A stretch of 64,000 nucleotides of DNA from Opisthocomus hoazin (GCF_030867145.1 NC_134443.1:2914001-2978000); one strand, 5' to 3'; positions 20,530 through 32,411 are shown, numbered from the stretch's first letter. The notes: generated from the letters alone by a model not told the origin. Made by a program: numbers and translations.

Positions 20530-23295
20530 CTTTGCAATGACAATTTAATTATTTCCGCACGCAATCCCGTAGATGTTTGCGCTATCCTATTTTTAGTGCT
20601 TCCTTTTTGACACATCGTGTTTCGTCCCATATGTAATTCCTAATGCATTTCCTATAAGGATTTTGGAAAGCACTTCTTTCCCATTTCCTGGAGACTGACA
20701 CTAATCTCATCGGTGTTAATTGGCTTGCCAATGGGCAACCGGGATTGCATCAGTGACAGAAAGATCTTTATGTCTCAGAAATGCTGACTCCTGGGGTAGG
20801 CCTACCATTCTGTGCAGGTGACAGCTCAGGATTTTAATTTACATGTTGCTGAATGCCAAGAGGAAATGGGATTACGAGCTGCAACTCACGGGTATGGCAC
20901 GATGCTGGGAAGTCTGGGGTGATCTCTTTGGTTCCCTGGTCAGGAAAAAAATAAAATATTTCTGATTCTTCCCATGTGCCTTGACTTGCCAAATGACTTA
21001 GTTGACCCCATTAGACTGTTCCTTGTGTGTCAAATATTATTTAGTACTTAAAATCAGAGAAAAATCTCTGACGATGAGCTCTGTGCAATGTAGGAGTATG
21101 TTAAGTTTTCCTCTTCACAGAATCACAGAATGTGTTAGGGATTGGAAAGGACCTCTGTGGGTCATCTAGTCCAACCCCCTGTCGAAGCAGGGTCACCCAG
21201 AGCAGGCTGCATAGGACTGTGTCCAGGGGGGTCTTGAATATCTCCAGAGGAGAATCCCCAACCTCCCTGGGCAGCCTGTTCTAGTGCTCCATCACCCTCA
21301 GAGGAAGGAACTTCTTCCTCGGGTTCAGCTGGAGCTTCCTGTGCTTCAGTTTGTGCCCATTGCCCCTTGTCCTGTCGCTGGGCACCACTGGAAAGAGTCT
21401 GGCCCCATCCTCCTGACGCCCACCCTTAAGATATTTCTAAGGTCCCCTCTCGGCCTTCTCTTCTCCAGGCTGAACAAGCCCAGCTCCCTCAGCCTTTCCT
21501 CGTAGAAGAGATGCTCCAGTCCCCTCATCCTCATAGCCCTCTGCTGGACTCTCTCCAGTAGCTCCTTGTCTTTCTTGAACTGGGGAGCCCAGAACTCGAC
21601 ACAGGACTGCAGATGGGGCCTCACTAGGGCTGAGCAGAGGAGGAGGAGAACCTCCCTCGACCAGCTGCTGGCCACAATCCTCTTGATGCACCCCAGGATC
21701 CCATTGGCCTTCTTGGCAGCCAGGGCACACTGCTGACTCATAGTCACCCTGTCGTCCCCCAGAACACCCAGGTCCCTCTTCGCAGAGCTGCTCTCCAGCA
21801 GGTCCACCCCAAGCCTGTACTGGTGCCTGGGGTTGTTCCTCCCCAGGTGCAGGACCCTGCCCTTGCCCTGGTTGAACCTGATCAGGTTCCTCTCTGCCCA
21901 ACTGATTTCTTATACTTTTTTTCACCTGACCTCACCTGCAGAGATGTCTGGAAAGAAAAGGATTCAGAGCAAGGAAGTGTTTGAGCTGAAGTTTGAGCAA
22001 ATATAGGGTTCTGTCACTAGTGGCAAAATTACAGACACTAAAGCTGGATTTATAATCCTGTTTAACTCAGTCTTTGAAGGGTAAGAAAATGAAGCCTGTA
22101 GGCTCGTCAGCTTTGGAAAACGCTACCCATTAGAGCAGTTTGCTGACTGCTAAAGAGAAGCTCTGTGTAAAGTATGGATGTCCTACAGCTTTTCTTAAGG
22201 TTAGAGGTGATATAATTGCTTGTGGTCAGTTTTGTGTAGCAAGGGAGCATTGCACGAGTTCCTCAGGGATATTTTGTGACTCAGTTGTGTGTCCAAAACC
22301 GAGAGAGGCTGCAGCTGCCCAGTCGGTGAAGCCAGTGTCTGTGTGACAGTTCTCCTTTCTTCCATGCTTTGGCCTGGAGCATCACACTAATGTTCCTCTG
22401 AAATCTTTCTACCTCCTCAACAGTATTCCAAAAGTGGGGTGTCCTAGGTTACACCCACTCAAAAAATGTTTTTCAGTCTTTCAAATTCAGACCTTGCTAA
22501 GGAAAACATGATCTCTAAGGATTCATTATCCATTGCTTGCAGTCCTTTTAGGGGAGTAGGTAAGGGAAGCCCAACCTACAGTGAAGAAATGTCATTTTTA
22601 GAGCGATGTGGGGGTTGGTACTTGCTCATTTACATTCAGCAGTGTTTGGTTTACGAGCTCTCCATAATAACATATTGCAATGTTGAGATCTGTGCTGTGC
22701 GAGCGCAGAAGAGTCTTACATGAGATGGGCCTTCTCTGGGCTAAACCACTTCTCTGCTCTGAGGTATATACTAGTGACAAGCAATGCTAGAATATGAACA
22801 AGAACTTTGTGACTACTGTTTTCAAAGATGTCTTCAGAGATTTGAAAATATTTACATGCACAAGTTCTGAAGCTGAGCTTGCAGTAAATGATTGCATGTA
22901 TTGAGTGAGAAGACTAGCAACTGTGAACTTCTTGCTCCTCTTTCATTTAATGAGTTCTGCTTGTCTCCAAAACAAAAGGGTTTGCATTCAAATGTCTGTT
23001 ATCTCATGGCTTTCAAAATGATGGGACAAAAATCTGTGTAGACTAGCTCATTTTCTGTGTAAGCAGGGGAAGCTTTTTTCTGCTCCGCCCTTAGGTCCAT
23101 GTAGGCTTTTGGTAGATGAGAACTTTTTCCTCTACTAGTGTGTCTGTTTTCTTCCGAAATGAATGTGGGAATTGTTATTGGCCACCAACTGTTGGGGCAC
23201 TTTGATAATATGAGGAAATTTGAAGAATCCAGAAAAAAGTGAAGCAGTCTAAAGGAAAAAGTGAATAAAGACAGACAATGTGGGTCTCATGAATT
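20530..23295. other. Intergenic stretch with a long CR1 element
   Basis: CR1 covers 21115-21903. The remainder has no recognised gene, RNA or promoter. Confidence 0.5.
21115..21903 (-). mobile_element. CR1 LINE fragment, about 790 bases
   Basis: The longest CR1 piece in the window. It starts TCACAGAATCACAGAATG and runs back past CTCTCCAGTAGCTCCTTGTC into upstream CR1 sequence with open frames of 150-160 codons (minus strand, 21346-21925) that are remnants of the element, not host genes. Sequence decay is modest compared with the 12 kb copy. Confidence 0.95.
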
Positions 23296-23301
23296 GTAAG
23301 A

Positions 23302-23307
23302 TTTATT
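23302..23307 (-). terminator. Poly(A) signal of Cys-His gene B
   Basis: AATAAA on the minus strand, about 270 bases beyond the stop. Confidence 0.8.
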
Positions 23308-23572
23308 GCTTCCCACACCCAGATGAGTCTGAAACACAAGTGCATGGCATGGAAAGATTCCCAACAGTCTTATGCACTGAATAATTAGAAAGGACATTTC
23401 CGGAATAATTAGAAAGAATGACACCTTGAATGATAATTAGAGGAACACTTCATCCAGACGAGCGGTGAGGCAAGTGGCAGAGATCCAGGGATTTCTGTAA
23501 AGATGAAACCATCCATGGTCACAGCATCCAAGGGAGGAGCAAGCTGGTGGGTCCAGGTGCTGGATCCTGCTT

Positions 23573-23842
23573 CTAGTACTTGGGGCATTTTGGTGGCAGC
23601 TGGCAGATGTTCTTGGTGTACTGGGGACAGTAGGGGACCTGGGGGCAGTAACGCTGCACCGGGGGGCAATAGGTCTGCACGGGAGGACAGCAGGGCTGCA
23701 TGTAGGTGTACAGGGGCTGCCTCTGGGTGGTGTAATGGCAGGAGAGCCCCGAGTTGTGGCAGGAGGAGCCGGATCCATGGCAGGAAGACCGGGATTCATG
23801 GCAGGAGGTTTCACGGCTGTGGCAAGAACCTCGGGAGCACAT
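23573..23842 (-). CDS. Cys-His motif EDC protein B, 89 aa
   Basis: Middle member of the three-gene array. The SCH half (MCSRGSCHSRETSCHE and following) matches copy A almost residue for residue, while the second half has only two CCPPVQT/YCPPVQR units before YCPQVPYCPQ, making it the shortest copy. The frame is open 16 codons further up, but those codons run across the acceptor CTTCCTTACAG (exon 2 starts at 23863), so the MCSR methionine is the start. The intron is 23864-24421. The role and naming caveat are as for copy A. The stop is TAG, as in the other two copies, and what follows shows no protein-like bias. Confidence 0.9.
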   Translation of the reverse strand: MCSRGSCHSRETSCHESRSSCHGSGSSCHNSGLSCHYTTQRQPLYTYMQPCCPPVQTYCPPVQRYCPQVPYCPQYTKNICQLPPKCPKY

Positions 23843-24495
23843 CTTTTCAGAGTACTGGAAAAGCTGTAAGGAAGAGAGAGAGACCGTCAAGCTGGCAGGT
23901 CTGCCCCACTGTAACCTCCTGCACTTTCCTTGGCTTTTTTACTGTAGCAGTCTGGGAAATGTTTTCCTCTGTCTTGTAATATATGAGATATCTTGACCCT
24001 GAAATTGATGCTGCCTTGTCTTTTGAGGGACAGTCTATGCTGGTCCAGCTCCGATGCGAATTTCCCTCCCAAGATGTTACTGCTGGCTTTTTAATGTAAT
24101 ATTTACTTCCAAAACTGTGCAGACTTCCCTGAGACATCTCTCCCTCCATCACCAGCTAGTTTGGGAACTAACTCCTTGCTGGGTCCCAAAGATTCTGTGT
24201 TTTTGCAGATCTGGTCCTTCAGTTACTCCTATTTTTCTGTTATCCCATCTGTGAACAAAACATGAGTACCCTTGGCATAGCTTACATGTTCAGGCACCTG
24301 ATCACTAAGAATAAGGAATTTCTAAGACAAAGGCAAGGCCTAAACATAGAACAAGTTAGCAAGAAATCCTATGTGAGCTTCTGCTGCTCAATAGTAGATA
24401 AATCAGTGTCATCCAACTTACCCTTTGTTGGAGCAAGCAAGAGGAAGAGCACTGAGAGCTGATGTTGAATGAAGGAGGAACAGGGGATGGTGAAC

Positions 24496-24502
24496 TTTTA
24501 TA
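24496..24502 (-). promoter_or_regulatory. TATA box of Cys-His gene B
   Basis: TATAAAA on the minus strand. The shared block upstream is degenerate here (plus-strand AATTATGCATCTC), though the following CTTGGCAATG piece is kept. Exon 1 ends at 24422 before GTAAGT. Confidence 0.8.
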
Positions 24503-26430
24503 GTTTCTGAAGGGTTGTCCGAGAAATTATGCATCTCTTGGCAATGTTGACAATTAATTGTCACGTTCATATTTATCTTCTGTGTCTAGTGCTTAGCATT
24601 TCCAATATGGCACAGTCAGGAAAAACAATTATGACTTTTTCCTTAACATGTTAATAGGCAATGGATTTCCCAATCTGCTTTATAAGGGAATTTTGAAGGC
24701 AGTTGCATATTTACATATTAAAACGAACCTAACCCTAGAGTCATTAAGTGATTTGTCATTGGGCAACCAGTATTACATCAACATACGATTCAGAAGTGTT
24801 GACTCCTACCCTGCATGCTGCCCCTTGGTCCGCACAGCAGACTCACATTTTGATTGATATGTTTTTTTCGTGACACCAGGGACTGTAATTAACAGCCACA
24901 ACTCACATGGACTTTACTTAGAGGAAAATCCTGTTGACTAGCTCCAATGCAGCTCTACACCTCAACGCCAGAGATGACGCTAGGACATCCCCAATTCCAA
25001 TGTTTTTCATTCCGTCAGTGAGTCCACCAGCCATCATCTCTTGTTGCCTTGTGCCATGATGTTATCCTGTTTACATTCCCTCTGGAAGAAGAGGATTTCA
25101 GCTCCTAAGCAGGAAGCATTTGTGCTGGGAAGCTATCATTTATTGCCATCCTGTTTTCAGATCCCAAATCTCTTTGGGTTCCTGTCTTACTTCAGCAGTT
25201 TTCTGATTTTTACTCTTTGCATTGCTTCACTATTTACTACCAAGTTTCTCTCACAGCAGACTTTACTTTCGGACAGCGGATAATTGTTCCTTTCCTGTGG
25301 CTTGTATCCAGGCAGGTGCTGAAAGAACTCCTCTGGAGCATCTCGTGGGTCAGTCCTGATGCAACAAGAGCAAGGGGATCCTAAAAGTTGCTGACCGAGT
25401 TCTGAAGGGAGAGACTATCCCTGTTGAGATGGTATTCACATCTTTCGGGGTTTAATTTCATGTCAAATTTGACAGGAAAATAAATTTGCTACTCTGCCAA
25501 CTGTTCTGTGAGGTGTTAAATCATTCTGAATTTGAAAATACATCCTGGGAAAGCATGGTTTTATATTCTGGTTGGGGTTCTTTTTATTTATTTTTCAAGG
25601 CCATTATTCAGCAAAAAAAGAGGTTTTAAAAGTCTTTTAGAGCTAGCCCTTGTTTTGGAAAATCTCACCTGCAGTCTTCCAAAAAGCACTATGCATGAGA
25701 AGTAATGTAGAAACGGTTCAGCTAGGTTGATAAAGTGGTATTTTTGGGGAAGGACCTTGTGTTATTTCTCCTTTGTGCAGGGTGCACTCATATCACCTTT
25801 TTCTAGATACTGAGAGTTAATAATCTGAGGTGAAGCTAATTGTTGAGCTCTTTGTGAAACCGACGCAGAGAAACAGGTACTGGCAGAAGGAAGCCAGTGA
25901 TCCTGTTCTAGAATAGATGTCTCAGCTAGATGGGCTGGTGCCTGGGGAGATAAGGATAGTCTTTGGTTGTAAAATGTCGAGAAAGGCTTAGCATTTATTT
26001 TTAAGTGTGTGCAATTTCCATTGAAAAGAGTAATATGAACTTCGGTGAAAGAAGGAGGGTTAGAGGAAACCTCTAGGTACCTATTTGCATTTATTAGACG
26101 CATCAAAATGCTTGTAATTCTGAGTCAGTGACACATGAAGTATGAGGTGCTGCTGAAGTAGGGAACTGAGAAAGACAGTCCTAGGCTAAACAGCGTGCAG
26201 ATGAGCTCCATGTATGCTGTCCATAAATGCACTCTTCTGCTGCAAAGATGCATCCAGAATGATTTGCTTTCGTTCATTTGGAAACTTTGGGATATGGACA
26301 TTTTGTCATAAGTTTGAGAAGAAAAGAATGAGAAGCTGTGATTAAGAAGTCAGAGGTAAAGATAAATCTCAAGTAAAGAGGTCAAAGAATATATAAATCT
26401 TACACTTTTTTTTGCTGTTTTTGGAAATGA
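24503..26430. other. Intergenic stretch
   Basis: I see no gene, repeat family or RNA in it. A minus-strand open stretch of 114 codons (25762-26106) is unremarkable in composition and lacks splice context. Confidence 0.5.
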
Positions 26431-26433
26431 AAT

Positions 26434-26439
26434 TTTATT
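26434..26439 (-). terminator. Poly(A) signal of Cys-His gene C
   Basis: AATAAA on the minus strand, about 280 bases beyond the stop. Confidence 0.8.
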
Positions 26440-26719
26440 GTCTCATCTACATGTTTTGGAGGTTGACACATCACATGTAAGTCGCTACCAGCAGAAATCA
26501 TTCCCAGTCTTTTGGAAAAGAACATAAACTGGGTCTTACATGCTAAATAAAACAGATCTGATTTATGTTTTGAAGAACATTCTAATCACAGATGAGATAT
26601 TTGAGGATTCCCGCAAACCAGAATTGGGAAAAGAGACCCAGGGATCCAAGGTTTAGGCTTCGAGAGCATCCAAGGAAGAAGCAAGCCGATGAGTCCGGGT
26701 CTGGGGCCGGATCCTGCTC

Positions 26720-27010
26720 CTAGTACTTGGGGCATTTTGGTGGCAGCTGGCAGATGTTCTTGGTGTACTGGGGACAGTAGGGGACCTGGGGGCAGTAACG
26801 CTGCACCGGGGGGCAATAGGTCTGCACAGGGGGGCAGTAGGCCTGCACCGGAGGGCAGCAGGGCTGCACATAGTTGTACAGGGGCTGCCTCTGGGTAGTG
26901 TAATGGCAGGAGAGCCCCGAGTTGTGGCAGGAGGAGCCAGATCTGTGGCAAGAAGACCGGGATTCATGGCAGGAGGTTTCATGGCTGTGGCAAGAACCGC
27001 GGGAGCACAT
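26720..27010 (-). CDS. Cys-His motif EDC protein C, 96 aa
   Basis: Third member of the array. It starts MCSRGSCHSHETSCHE and has three heptad units (CCPPVQA, YCPPVQT, YCPPVQR) before the common end YCPQVPYCPQYTKNICQLPP and KCPKY. The copies therefore differ mainly by whole 21-base units: A has four, B two and C three. Exon 2 starts at 27031 after CCCTACAG, and the intron is 27032-27593. Spacing of 3-4 kb between copies, with matching leaders and promoters, points to tandem duplication of whole genes. The expected role is the same as copy A: a disulphide- and transglutaminase-linked structural protein. Confidence 0.9.
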   Translation of the reverse strand: MCSRGSCHSHETSCHESRSSCHRSGSSCHNSGLSCHYTTQRQPLYNYVQPCCPPVQAYCPPVQTYCPPVQRYCPQVPYCPQYTKNICQLPPKCPKY

Positions 27011-27662
27011 CTTTCTCGAGTACCAGCAAAGCTGTAGGGAAGAGAGAGACCATCAAACAGGTACAGCAACCCCAATGCACGCGAGCATACCTTCATTCCT
27101 AATTTACTCTGGAATTCCCCATTTTCTTCCTAATTTCTAGTTCTTTAGGCTTAAGAAGTTTATTTCAATGCTGCTTAGGTATTGGGAGATGATTTCTATC
27201 ATCCGCTAAAAACATGACCTTTTACGAATGCAATTTGCTTTTCGGAGAAAAATAACTTCAAACATCCATTGCTCATATGCAGCCCCAGACCCTGCAGTGC
27301 CTTCTACTTGAAAACTTTGAAGCCTTTTTTCCATAAAGTCCTCTGACTGTCCTCTCTGTATTTTCCAGTCTTTCTGTTGCTTTGGTTCGTCTTGAGCCTC
27401 TGCCTGTTAACCCTATAGCCCACTTGTCATTTACGTTAATAAAACAGCTCATGTGGGTAACAAGAACCTGGTCTCTGATATGACCGAGCTCCACAAGAAA
27501 GGAGCGACTATCCTACTCTAGCTCTACCAAAGCTTGTATGAAAGTATCTGGTTTCATAAAGAAACTCAAGAGAAACAGAGAAATTGGACTTACCCCTTTA
27601 GCAACAGGAATGAAGGTCTGTGGGAGCAGAGAAGCCAATGAAGGAAACTGGGATGAAAGAGC

Positions 27663-27703
27663 TTTTATACTGTTCCAAAGGGTTATCTGGGACATGAGAC
27701 ATC
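27663..27703 (-). promoter_or_regulatory. Promoter of Cys-His gene C
   Basis: TATAAAA lies at 27663-27669, with the shared block at 27694-27703 (plus-strand ATGAGACATC) followed by TCTTGGCAAG. The region between, CCAAAGGGTTATCTGGGA, is nearly the same as in copy A. Exon 1 ends at 27594 before GTAAGT. Confidence 0.8.
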
Positions 27704-29140
27704 TCTTGGCAAGTGTAACCTAATTACACATCCCAGCCAATTTCTATCCGCTGTATTCAGCTTCCGACATTTTCCCTTTGATGCACTGTGCTTTTAGTGT
27801 TGTAATTGTCCTGTAGGTTATTAATAGCACTCTAATTTCTCCTCCCTATGAAAGAGATTGGAAGGTATTTCAAGCAAAGTGACGCCAATACCAAAGAAAC
27901 TAATGGATCTGGTCATGGACAACAAGTATCAAGCGGAAGAGATGTCTGTAATTCAGGAATACCAAGTCCTCAAGCTATGTCGGGATGTCACGTGGACCAA
28001 GAGCTAAACGTGATCCCATCTCCATGTGATGGAAAAATGATTACTAATGTTAACTCACGCAGATTATGTTTAGGACAGGAATACTCTACCTGAATTGCCC
28101 AATGGAACCGGATATTCTAATGAGAGATTCAGAGTTAGCCCAAAGACATCCTTCATTGATTATTTCAAACCGTCTGCGTGGTGTGTCCTATCAAGGATTT
28201 ACTTTATTCTTGCTACAGATGCTGTTTTAGTTTATTTCTGCAATATGGTACCGATGGCAGTGATATCAAACCATGGAGCAGAATGGTTTGAGATGAACCC
28301 ACCAGCCTGAGTCCTGCTCACACTCCCAGAGGTGTAGTTCTTTTCTGTTCCTATTTTACTCTGTCCTTCTTTAATGTACTTCTAATTTTGCTCCCAACAC
28401 TTTAAACAAAACCTGCCTTTCATTTAATTTCTGGAAATTTTTAGCAGCTGAGGTTTTGAGAAGGTGGACCGTGTGCCTGCCTCCTGAATGAAGTTTAAGA
28501 TCTTTAATTTCACACTAATGTTGAAGATGAGATTTGGACTATTAGCTGGAATAGAGCGCTAGTGTTGCTGCCTTGCTTTCATTACTCAGCCTCGGCACCT
28601 CTGCAGCTCTTATGGAAATACGCATTAGACAGGGCTGTAGCTCAAGAAAAAATAAACAAAATGGTGTAATACAGTAGAGGTAGATGCATCTGAGCCTGGA
28701 TTTTCCCATGAATCACAGAGGAACTTCAGTCTTCCTTCCCGTGTCTGTGTACCGGCCATGCCCATCTAACCCAGCAATTACATTTTCTTGTCCCATAAAA
28801 GGCAAGAATGTGTCAACACTGGGATAGCCTTGTGGATTAGGTGTCATGCACACTTGATTTTGGGTGATGCTCTACTAACTCACCGGGATCCCTCAAACAG
28901 GTCCATTCACATCTGTGCTTCAGTATCATGAGGTACAAAATGAACCTATAAATACTTTACTGTAAAGTTTTATTTAGGCCGTAGTTAGGCAGCGCATTTA
29001 GAAATCTTTGATTGTGTATGGGAGTAAATCTGCTGTGGTAGAGAGGAGACGGTAAAAATAAAAAAAGTGTCTCAGATGTAAGTGTCAGGAGCCAAGGGCA
29101 GTAAAGAAAACTGGCTGTGGTCAGGAGAGAGCAGAGTTCC
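27704..29140. other. Intergenic stretch between divergent genes
   Basis: Lies between the minus-strand promoter of Cys-His gene C and the plus-strand promoter of EDWM, so both genes are read outward from it. No other gene or repeat is recognised. Confidence 0.5.
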
Positions 29141-29151
29141 TGTTCTTCAGG

Positions 29152-29185
29152 GATGCCTCACTGCTGAAGCCTCCAGTCTATAAAA
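29152..29185 (+). promoter_or_regulatory. EDWM: Promoter of EDWM
   Basis: TATAAAA at 29179-29185 on the plus strand, preceded by GATGCCTCACT at 29152-29162. This is the same block found before the minus-strand genes, here in the orientation of its own gene. Exon 1 runs from about 29210 to 29255 and is followed by GTATGT. Confidence 0.8.
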
Positions 29186-29688
29186 TCCCCTTGTTTCAGG
29201 CCATTCCCTTCAGTTTGACTTTGCTTCTCCTATTGCTCCCCTGTTGTTGGCCAAGGTATGTGATCTGACTGATGGTCTGGAACATTGATGGAAACTTCTT
29301 TGTAGACTGTAGCTCTGTGTTAACCCACTTGACTTGGCTCTCTTTGAATCCAAACTGTTTATTGCAATTAGTGCAAGGGAGAGGTACTTTCCATGGAGTA
29401 TTTATTGTAGCTCATTGATAAATGATATCTAAATACTGGAAATAACAAACTTTAGGTTTTGAAAGAAATATCTCTCTTGCAGGAAGAATACTATAGTATC
29501 TAATATGTCATCCAGGAGATATCTTATACACAATGATAAAACAGGGGGGAAAACAAAGTCCAAATTTGCTGTAGTTAAGTCCTCAATTTCTGGTTGACAC
29601 TGATTATTTCAAAGCGCAGAAGAAAAAAGATATTGCCTTGCTTCCGTGACCAAGCTATCTCTCCTTTAGGGATACCCCACTGCCTGAA

Positions 29689-30012
29689 ATGGCTTGCTCT
29701 TCTGGGAGGGAATCCTTCTTTAACTGGAACTCAACCTGGTATGACCCGGCAGGCTCCTGGCTGGACACTCGGCGCACACCTCTCCTCTATGCCTATGGCC
29801 CCAGCTGCACTCATGGCAGAGACTCCTGCCGGGGCAGCCATGACTACCAGCACTACGGCTACCAGCGCTCGGTCTGCTCTGAGCTGGCGCAGTGCCAGGG
29901 AAGCAGGTCTTCTCCCTGTGCCGGGGAGCTGGTGAGCAGCTATGAGGCGTGCGGGGCGTGCCGTAGCTATGTGGTGTGCTCGGAGGGGTGTTACGGGGGA
30001 TGCTACAATTAA
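29689..30012 (+). CDS. EDWM: EDWM, WYDP-motif epidermal differentiation protein, 107 aa
   Basis: The only plus-strand gene recognised. It starts MACSSGRESFFNWNSTWYDP, and the WYDP motif gives the family its name. The middle has scattered Cys, Tyr and Ser (GRDSCRGSHDYQHYGYQ, QCQGSRSSPC), and the end is SYVVCSEGCYGGCYN. It lacks the Gln/Lys tail of the loricrins. Exon 2 starts at 29670 after CTCTCCTTTAG, the first ATG is 19 bases further on, and the intron is 29256-29669. It is expected in cornifying epidermis or feather; the molecular role is not established by anything visible. The identification rests on WYDP near the N-terminus, the size and the EDC context. Confidence 0.85.
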   Translation: MACSSGRESFFNWNSTWYDPAGSWLDTRRTPLLYAYGPSCTHGRDSCRGSHDYQHYGYQRSVCSELAQCQGSRSSPCAGELVSSYEACGACRSYVVCSEGCYGGCYN

Positions 30013-30565
30013 TGGGAGAGCAGAATGTCTGGGACCCCCACCTTGGTGTGGTCCAGGACTCTCACGTTGCAGCATCATTGTATGCAGCCACAACGGCACA
30101 GTCGGAAGTGCTGTGTAGGAGCCCAAGACTTGCCCAATACTTGTTTTATGCTGAGAAATGTGCTCTGCATGCAGGGCCTCCTTGCCTCTCTCTTTTCGAA
30201 TGTTTGCCTTGGGTTTATCATGCTTTTTGTAGTCTGTTTCTCACCCACTTCTGCTGACTTGATTGAGGCACTGTCCAGAAAATGTCCTCTGCAGAGGCTG
30301 CCCTCAGCACAGGCATTGTTGATGCTGTGGCCTTCATGGCAGGGGGAAGGTGGGGACAATTTCCTGCTGAATTTATGCAATCCGCTTTCCTGCTGCACTT
30401 CCCAGACATGCATGCTGAGATAACAAAACTCCAGCTCAGGAGAGATTTGCTGTCTCTGTTCCTCAGGCTCTTCCTAGGTTTCTCCTTAAACAAATGACAC
30501 AGCCTGCAACACTTCAGCTTAGCCGAGAGCAAGCGCGTAGGTGAAAACTTGGACTGCTTAGAAAG

Positions 30566-30571
30566 AATAAA
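30566..30571 (+). terminator. EDWM: Candidate poly(A) signal of EDWM
   Basis: AATAAA on the plus strand, about 550 bases beyond the stop. No nearer canonical signal was seen, so the assignment is tentative. Confidence 0.5.
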
Positions 30572-31880
30572 GATAGGAGATTTTATCTCCCCTTCACCCA
30601 AACGCTTTCGGTCAGGCTCAAATCCAGCCTGGAGCCTCCAGCCTGGCTTGGTTTCAACCTTCTGATGGGCACAGGATGGGTTTGACGCTGGCAGAGGGGT
30701 GTCTGGGGGAACAGGGACCGTCGGTGGCACCATGCAATGCCTTCATGCACAGAGCTGAAAGTCTCTGACCCTGACGTTCATTCCTTGCACCTGCAATCAT
30801 GTACCTTGCGTATGGGAATGATGCTCCGCGTTATTTTAATTAACAGTAATAATAAAACAAGTGCTAATAATAAGTTCCTTGTTCTTTTCAAAGGTTCAGA
30901 GCAAATCCTTTGCTAATTAAATATCTAGTGCATTACACATAACACTGCTCTCATCCCACAGAGGCAGGGAATCCTGCAGCAATTTTCTTCCGTGCTGATG
31001 GACACTGGAGGAGAACTTGGGAATGCAACTAGTGCAATGGGAAATACAGTTGGTAATTTTTGTGGCTATCTGTCCATTCGATATTCCCCTTTTCTACATC
31101 TACAAGGGAAGCTCAGAACTTTCATGCTTTGTGCTCAGAAGAGTGAGCTTAAACCTTAGTAGGAACTGGGAACATTTTTTTCTTTCGCAATTTTTCTCTT
31201 GTTTTGCAAACACACATGGGGTTTACAGGAATAGAGTTCACAGTGGGACTTCATGCTGCAGTCCATGGCCTGACTTCAACCCAGTTTTATTTTGCATCAG
31301 CCACTACTTCATCTAGGCAATATGGACTCTTGCTGGGATTTTCAAAGGTAGATTTACCTTGTACAAAATATCTGTCTAACCCCATATTCTCTGTTTAGAA
31401 CAGGTCAGAAGGAAGATAAAGAATGACGTAGTCCTTCCTTTGCTTATACCCTCTTGTTTATGGTGATCAGTGATTTTCAGACTTCCTAGATGCAGTCTGC
31501 TTTTGTGCTCACCAGACATGTATGTATTACAAAGCCAAAGCTTCTCCTTTAGCTCCTTCAAAATGTGCCTGTGAAGGTCTGAGGCTCAGGGCCAGCTGTT
31601 GCAGAGCCAAGGGGTGGGATTAAGGAGAGATGCTGATCTGCACCTTCAACCCCAGACAGCTTTTCCAAACTCAGCATCTGGATTTGTCTGGCAGATGAAC
31701 AATGTGTGGGGACCGCAGAACTGAGCCTTAATGCATCGCTGCCGTTGAAGTGCAATGGGAAGCGGGGGAAGCTGTGCAAAGCAGCTCTCGTTAATAAAGG
31801 TGTGCTTGGGAAAGGTGCTGAAGATAATTATGAGGGTAATGGTGAAAAAACACCAGGACACCAGCATGTTTTGTAAGCTT
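30572..31880. other. Intergenic stretch between convergent genes
   Basis: Lies between the 3' ends of EDWM and the 32 kb gene. Nothing recognisable is present. Confidence 0.5.
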
Positions 31881-31885
31881 TAGGT

Positions 31886-31891
31886 TTTAAT
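31886..31891 (-). terminator. Candidate poly(A) signal of the 32 kb gene
   Basis: ATTAAA on the minus strand, the common variant signal. No AATAAA was found closer. Confidence 0.5.
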
Positions 31892-32132
31892 ATCACATCT
31901 TTGCTACTGCAGACAGAAGCAAGAAATTAATGGATTCAAATTCTCACGCATGAGAGGGCAAATCACGTTTCTGCCATGCTAATGCCCCTTTGCCTTGTCA
32001 GGAGCAGGGAGAGGTAATTTGTGCTGGAGGGAAGGGGCAGGACCTGCCCAAGCTTGAGGCTGCATCTTGCGGAGGAGACGGGAGAGGCGCAGCCCCGCTT
32101 TGTGCGCTGGCCGTCGGCTCGTCTTCGCCCCT

Positions 32133-32411
32133 TCACTTCTGCTGCTGTGGGGGCCAATGCACTGGCTGCTTGATCTGCTGCTGCTGCTGGCAGGGAGCGG
32201 GGACCACCGGCACCTGCCCGGGCACAGTGACCACGGGGACCTGGGGAGGGAGGACCACCACCGGCGTCACATCCTGCACGGCGCTCACTTCGTGGCAGAT
32301 GACCTCCTCGGAGCCATGGCAGGACCTCTCCTTGTCATGGCAGGACCTCTCCTTGTCATGGCAGGAGGAGCTCTCAGTGCTGTGGCAGCCTCTATCTGCA
32401 CGGGAGCACAT
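32133..32411 (-). CDS. CH-motif EDC protein with loricrin-like tail, 92 aa
   Basis: A mosaic of two local families. Residues 1-40 start MCSRADRGCH and repeat SCHDKER, including a perfect in-frame 21-base duplication, as in the Cys-His genes. Residues 45-70 are Pro/Val-rich (TPVVVLPPQVPVVTVPGQVP). The end is CQQQQQIKQPVHWPPQQQK, close to the loricrin ending KQACHWPPCHQK. Gln runs and the Lys tail suit transglutaminase. Exon 2 starts at 32433 after CTCCTTCCCAG, the first ATG is used, and the intron (32434-33635) is one of the longest here. I know no certain name. It may be an intermediate between the Cys-His and loricrin branches, which is inference from the two shared ends. Confidence 0.88.
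   Translation of the reverse strand: MCSRADRGCHSTESSSCHDKERSCHDKERSCHGSEEVICHEVSAVQDVTPVVVLPPQVPVVTVPGQVPVVPAPCQQQQQIKQPVHWPPQQQK

Noticed and set aside
21346-21925. 150-160 codon minus-strand frames
   Set aside because: They lie within the CR1 element and are remnants of it, not host genes.
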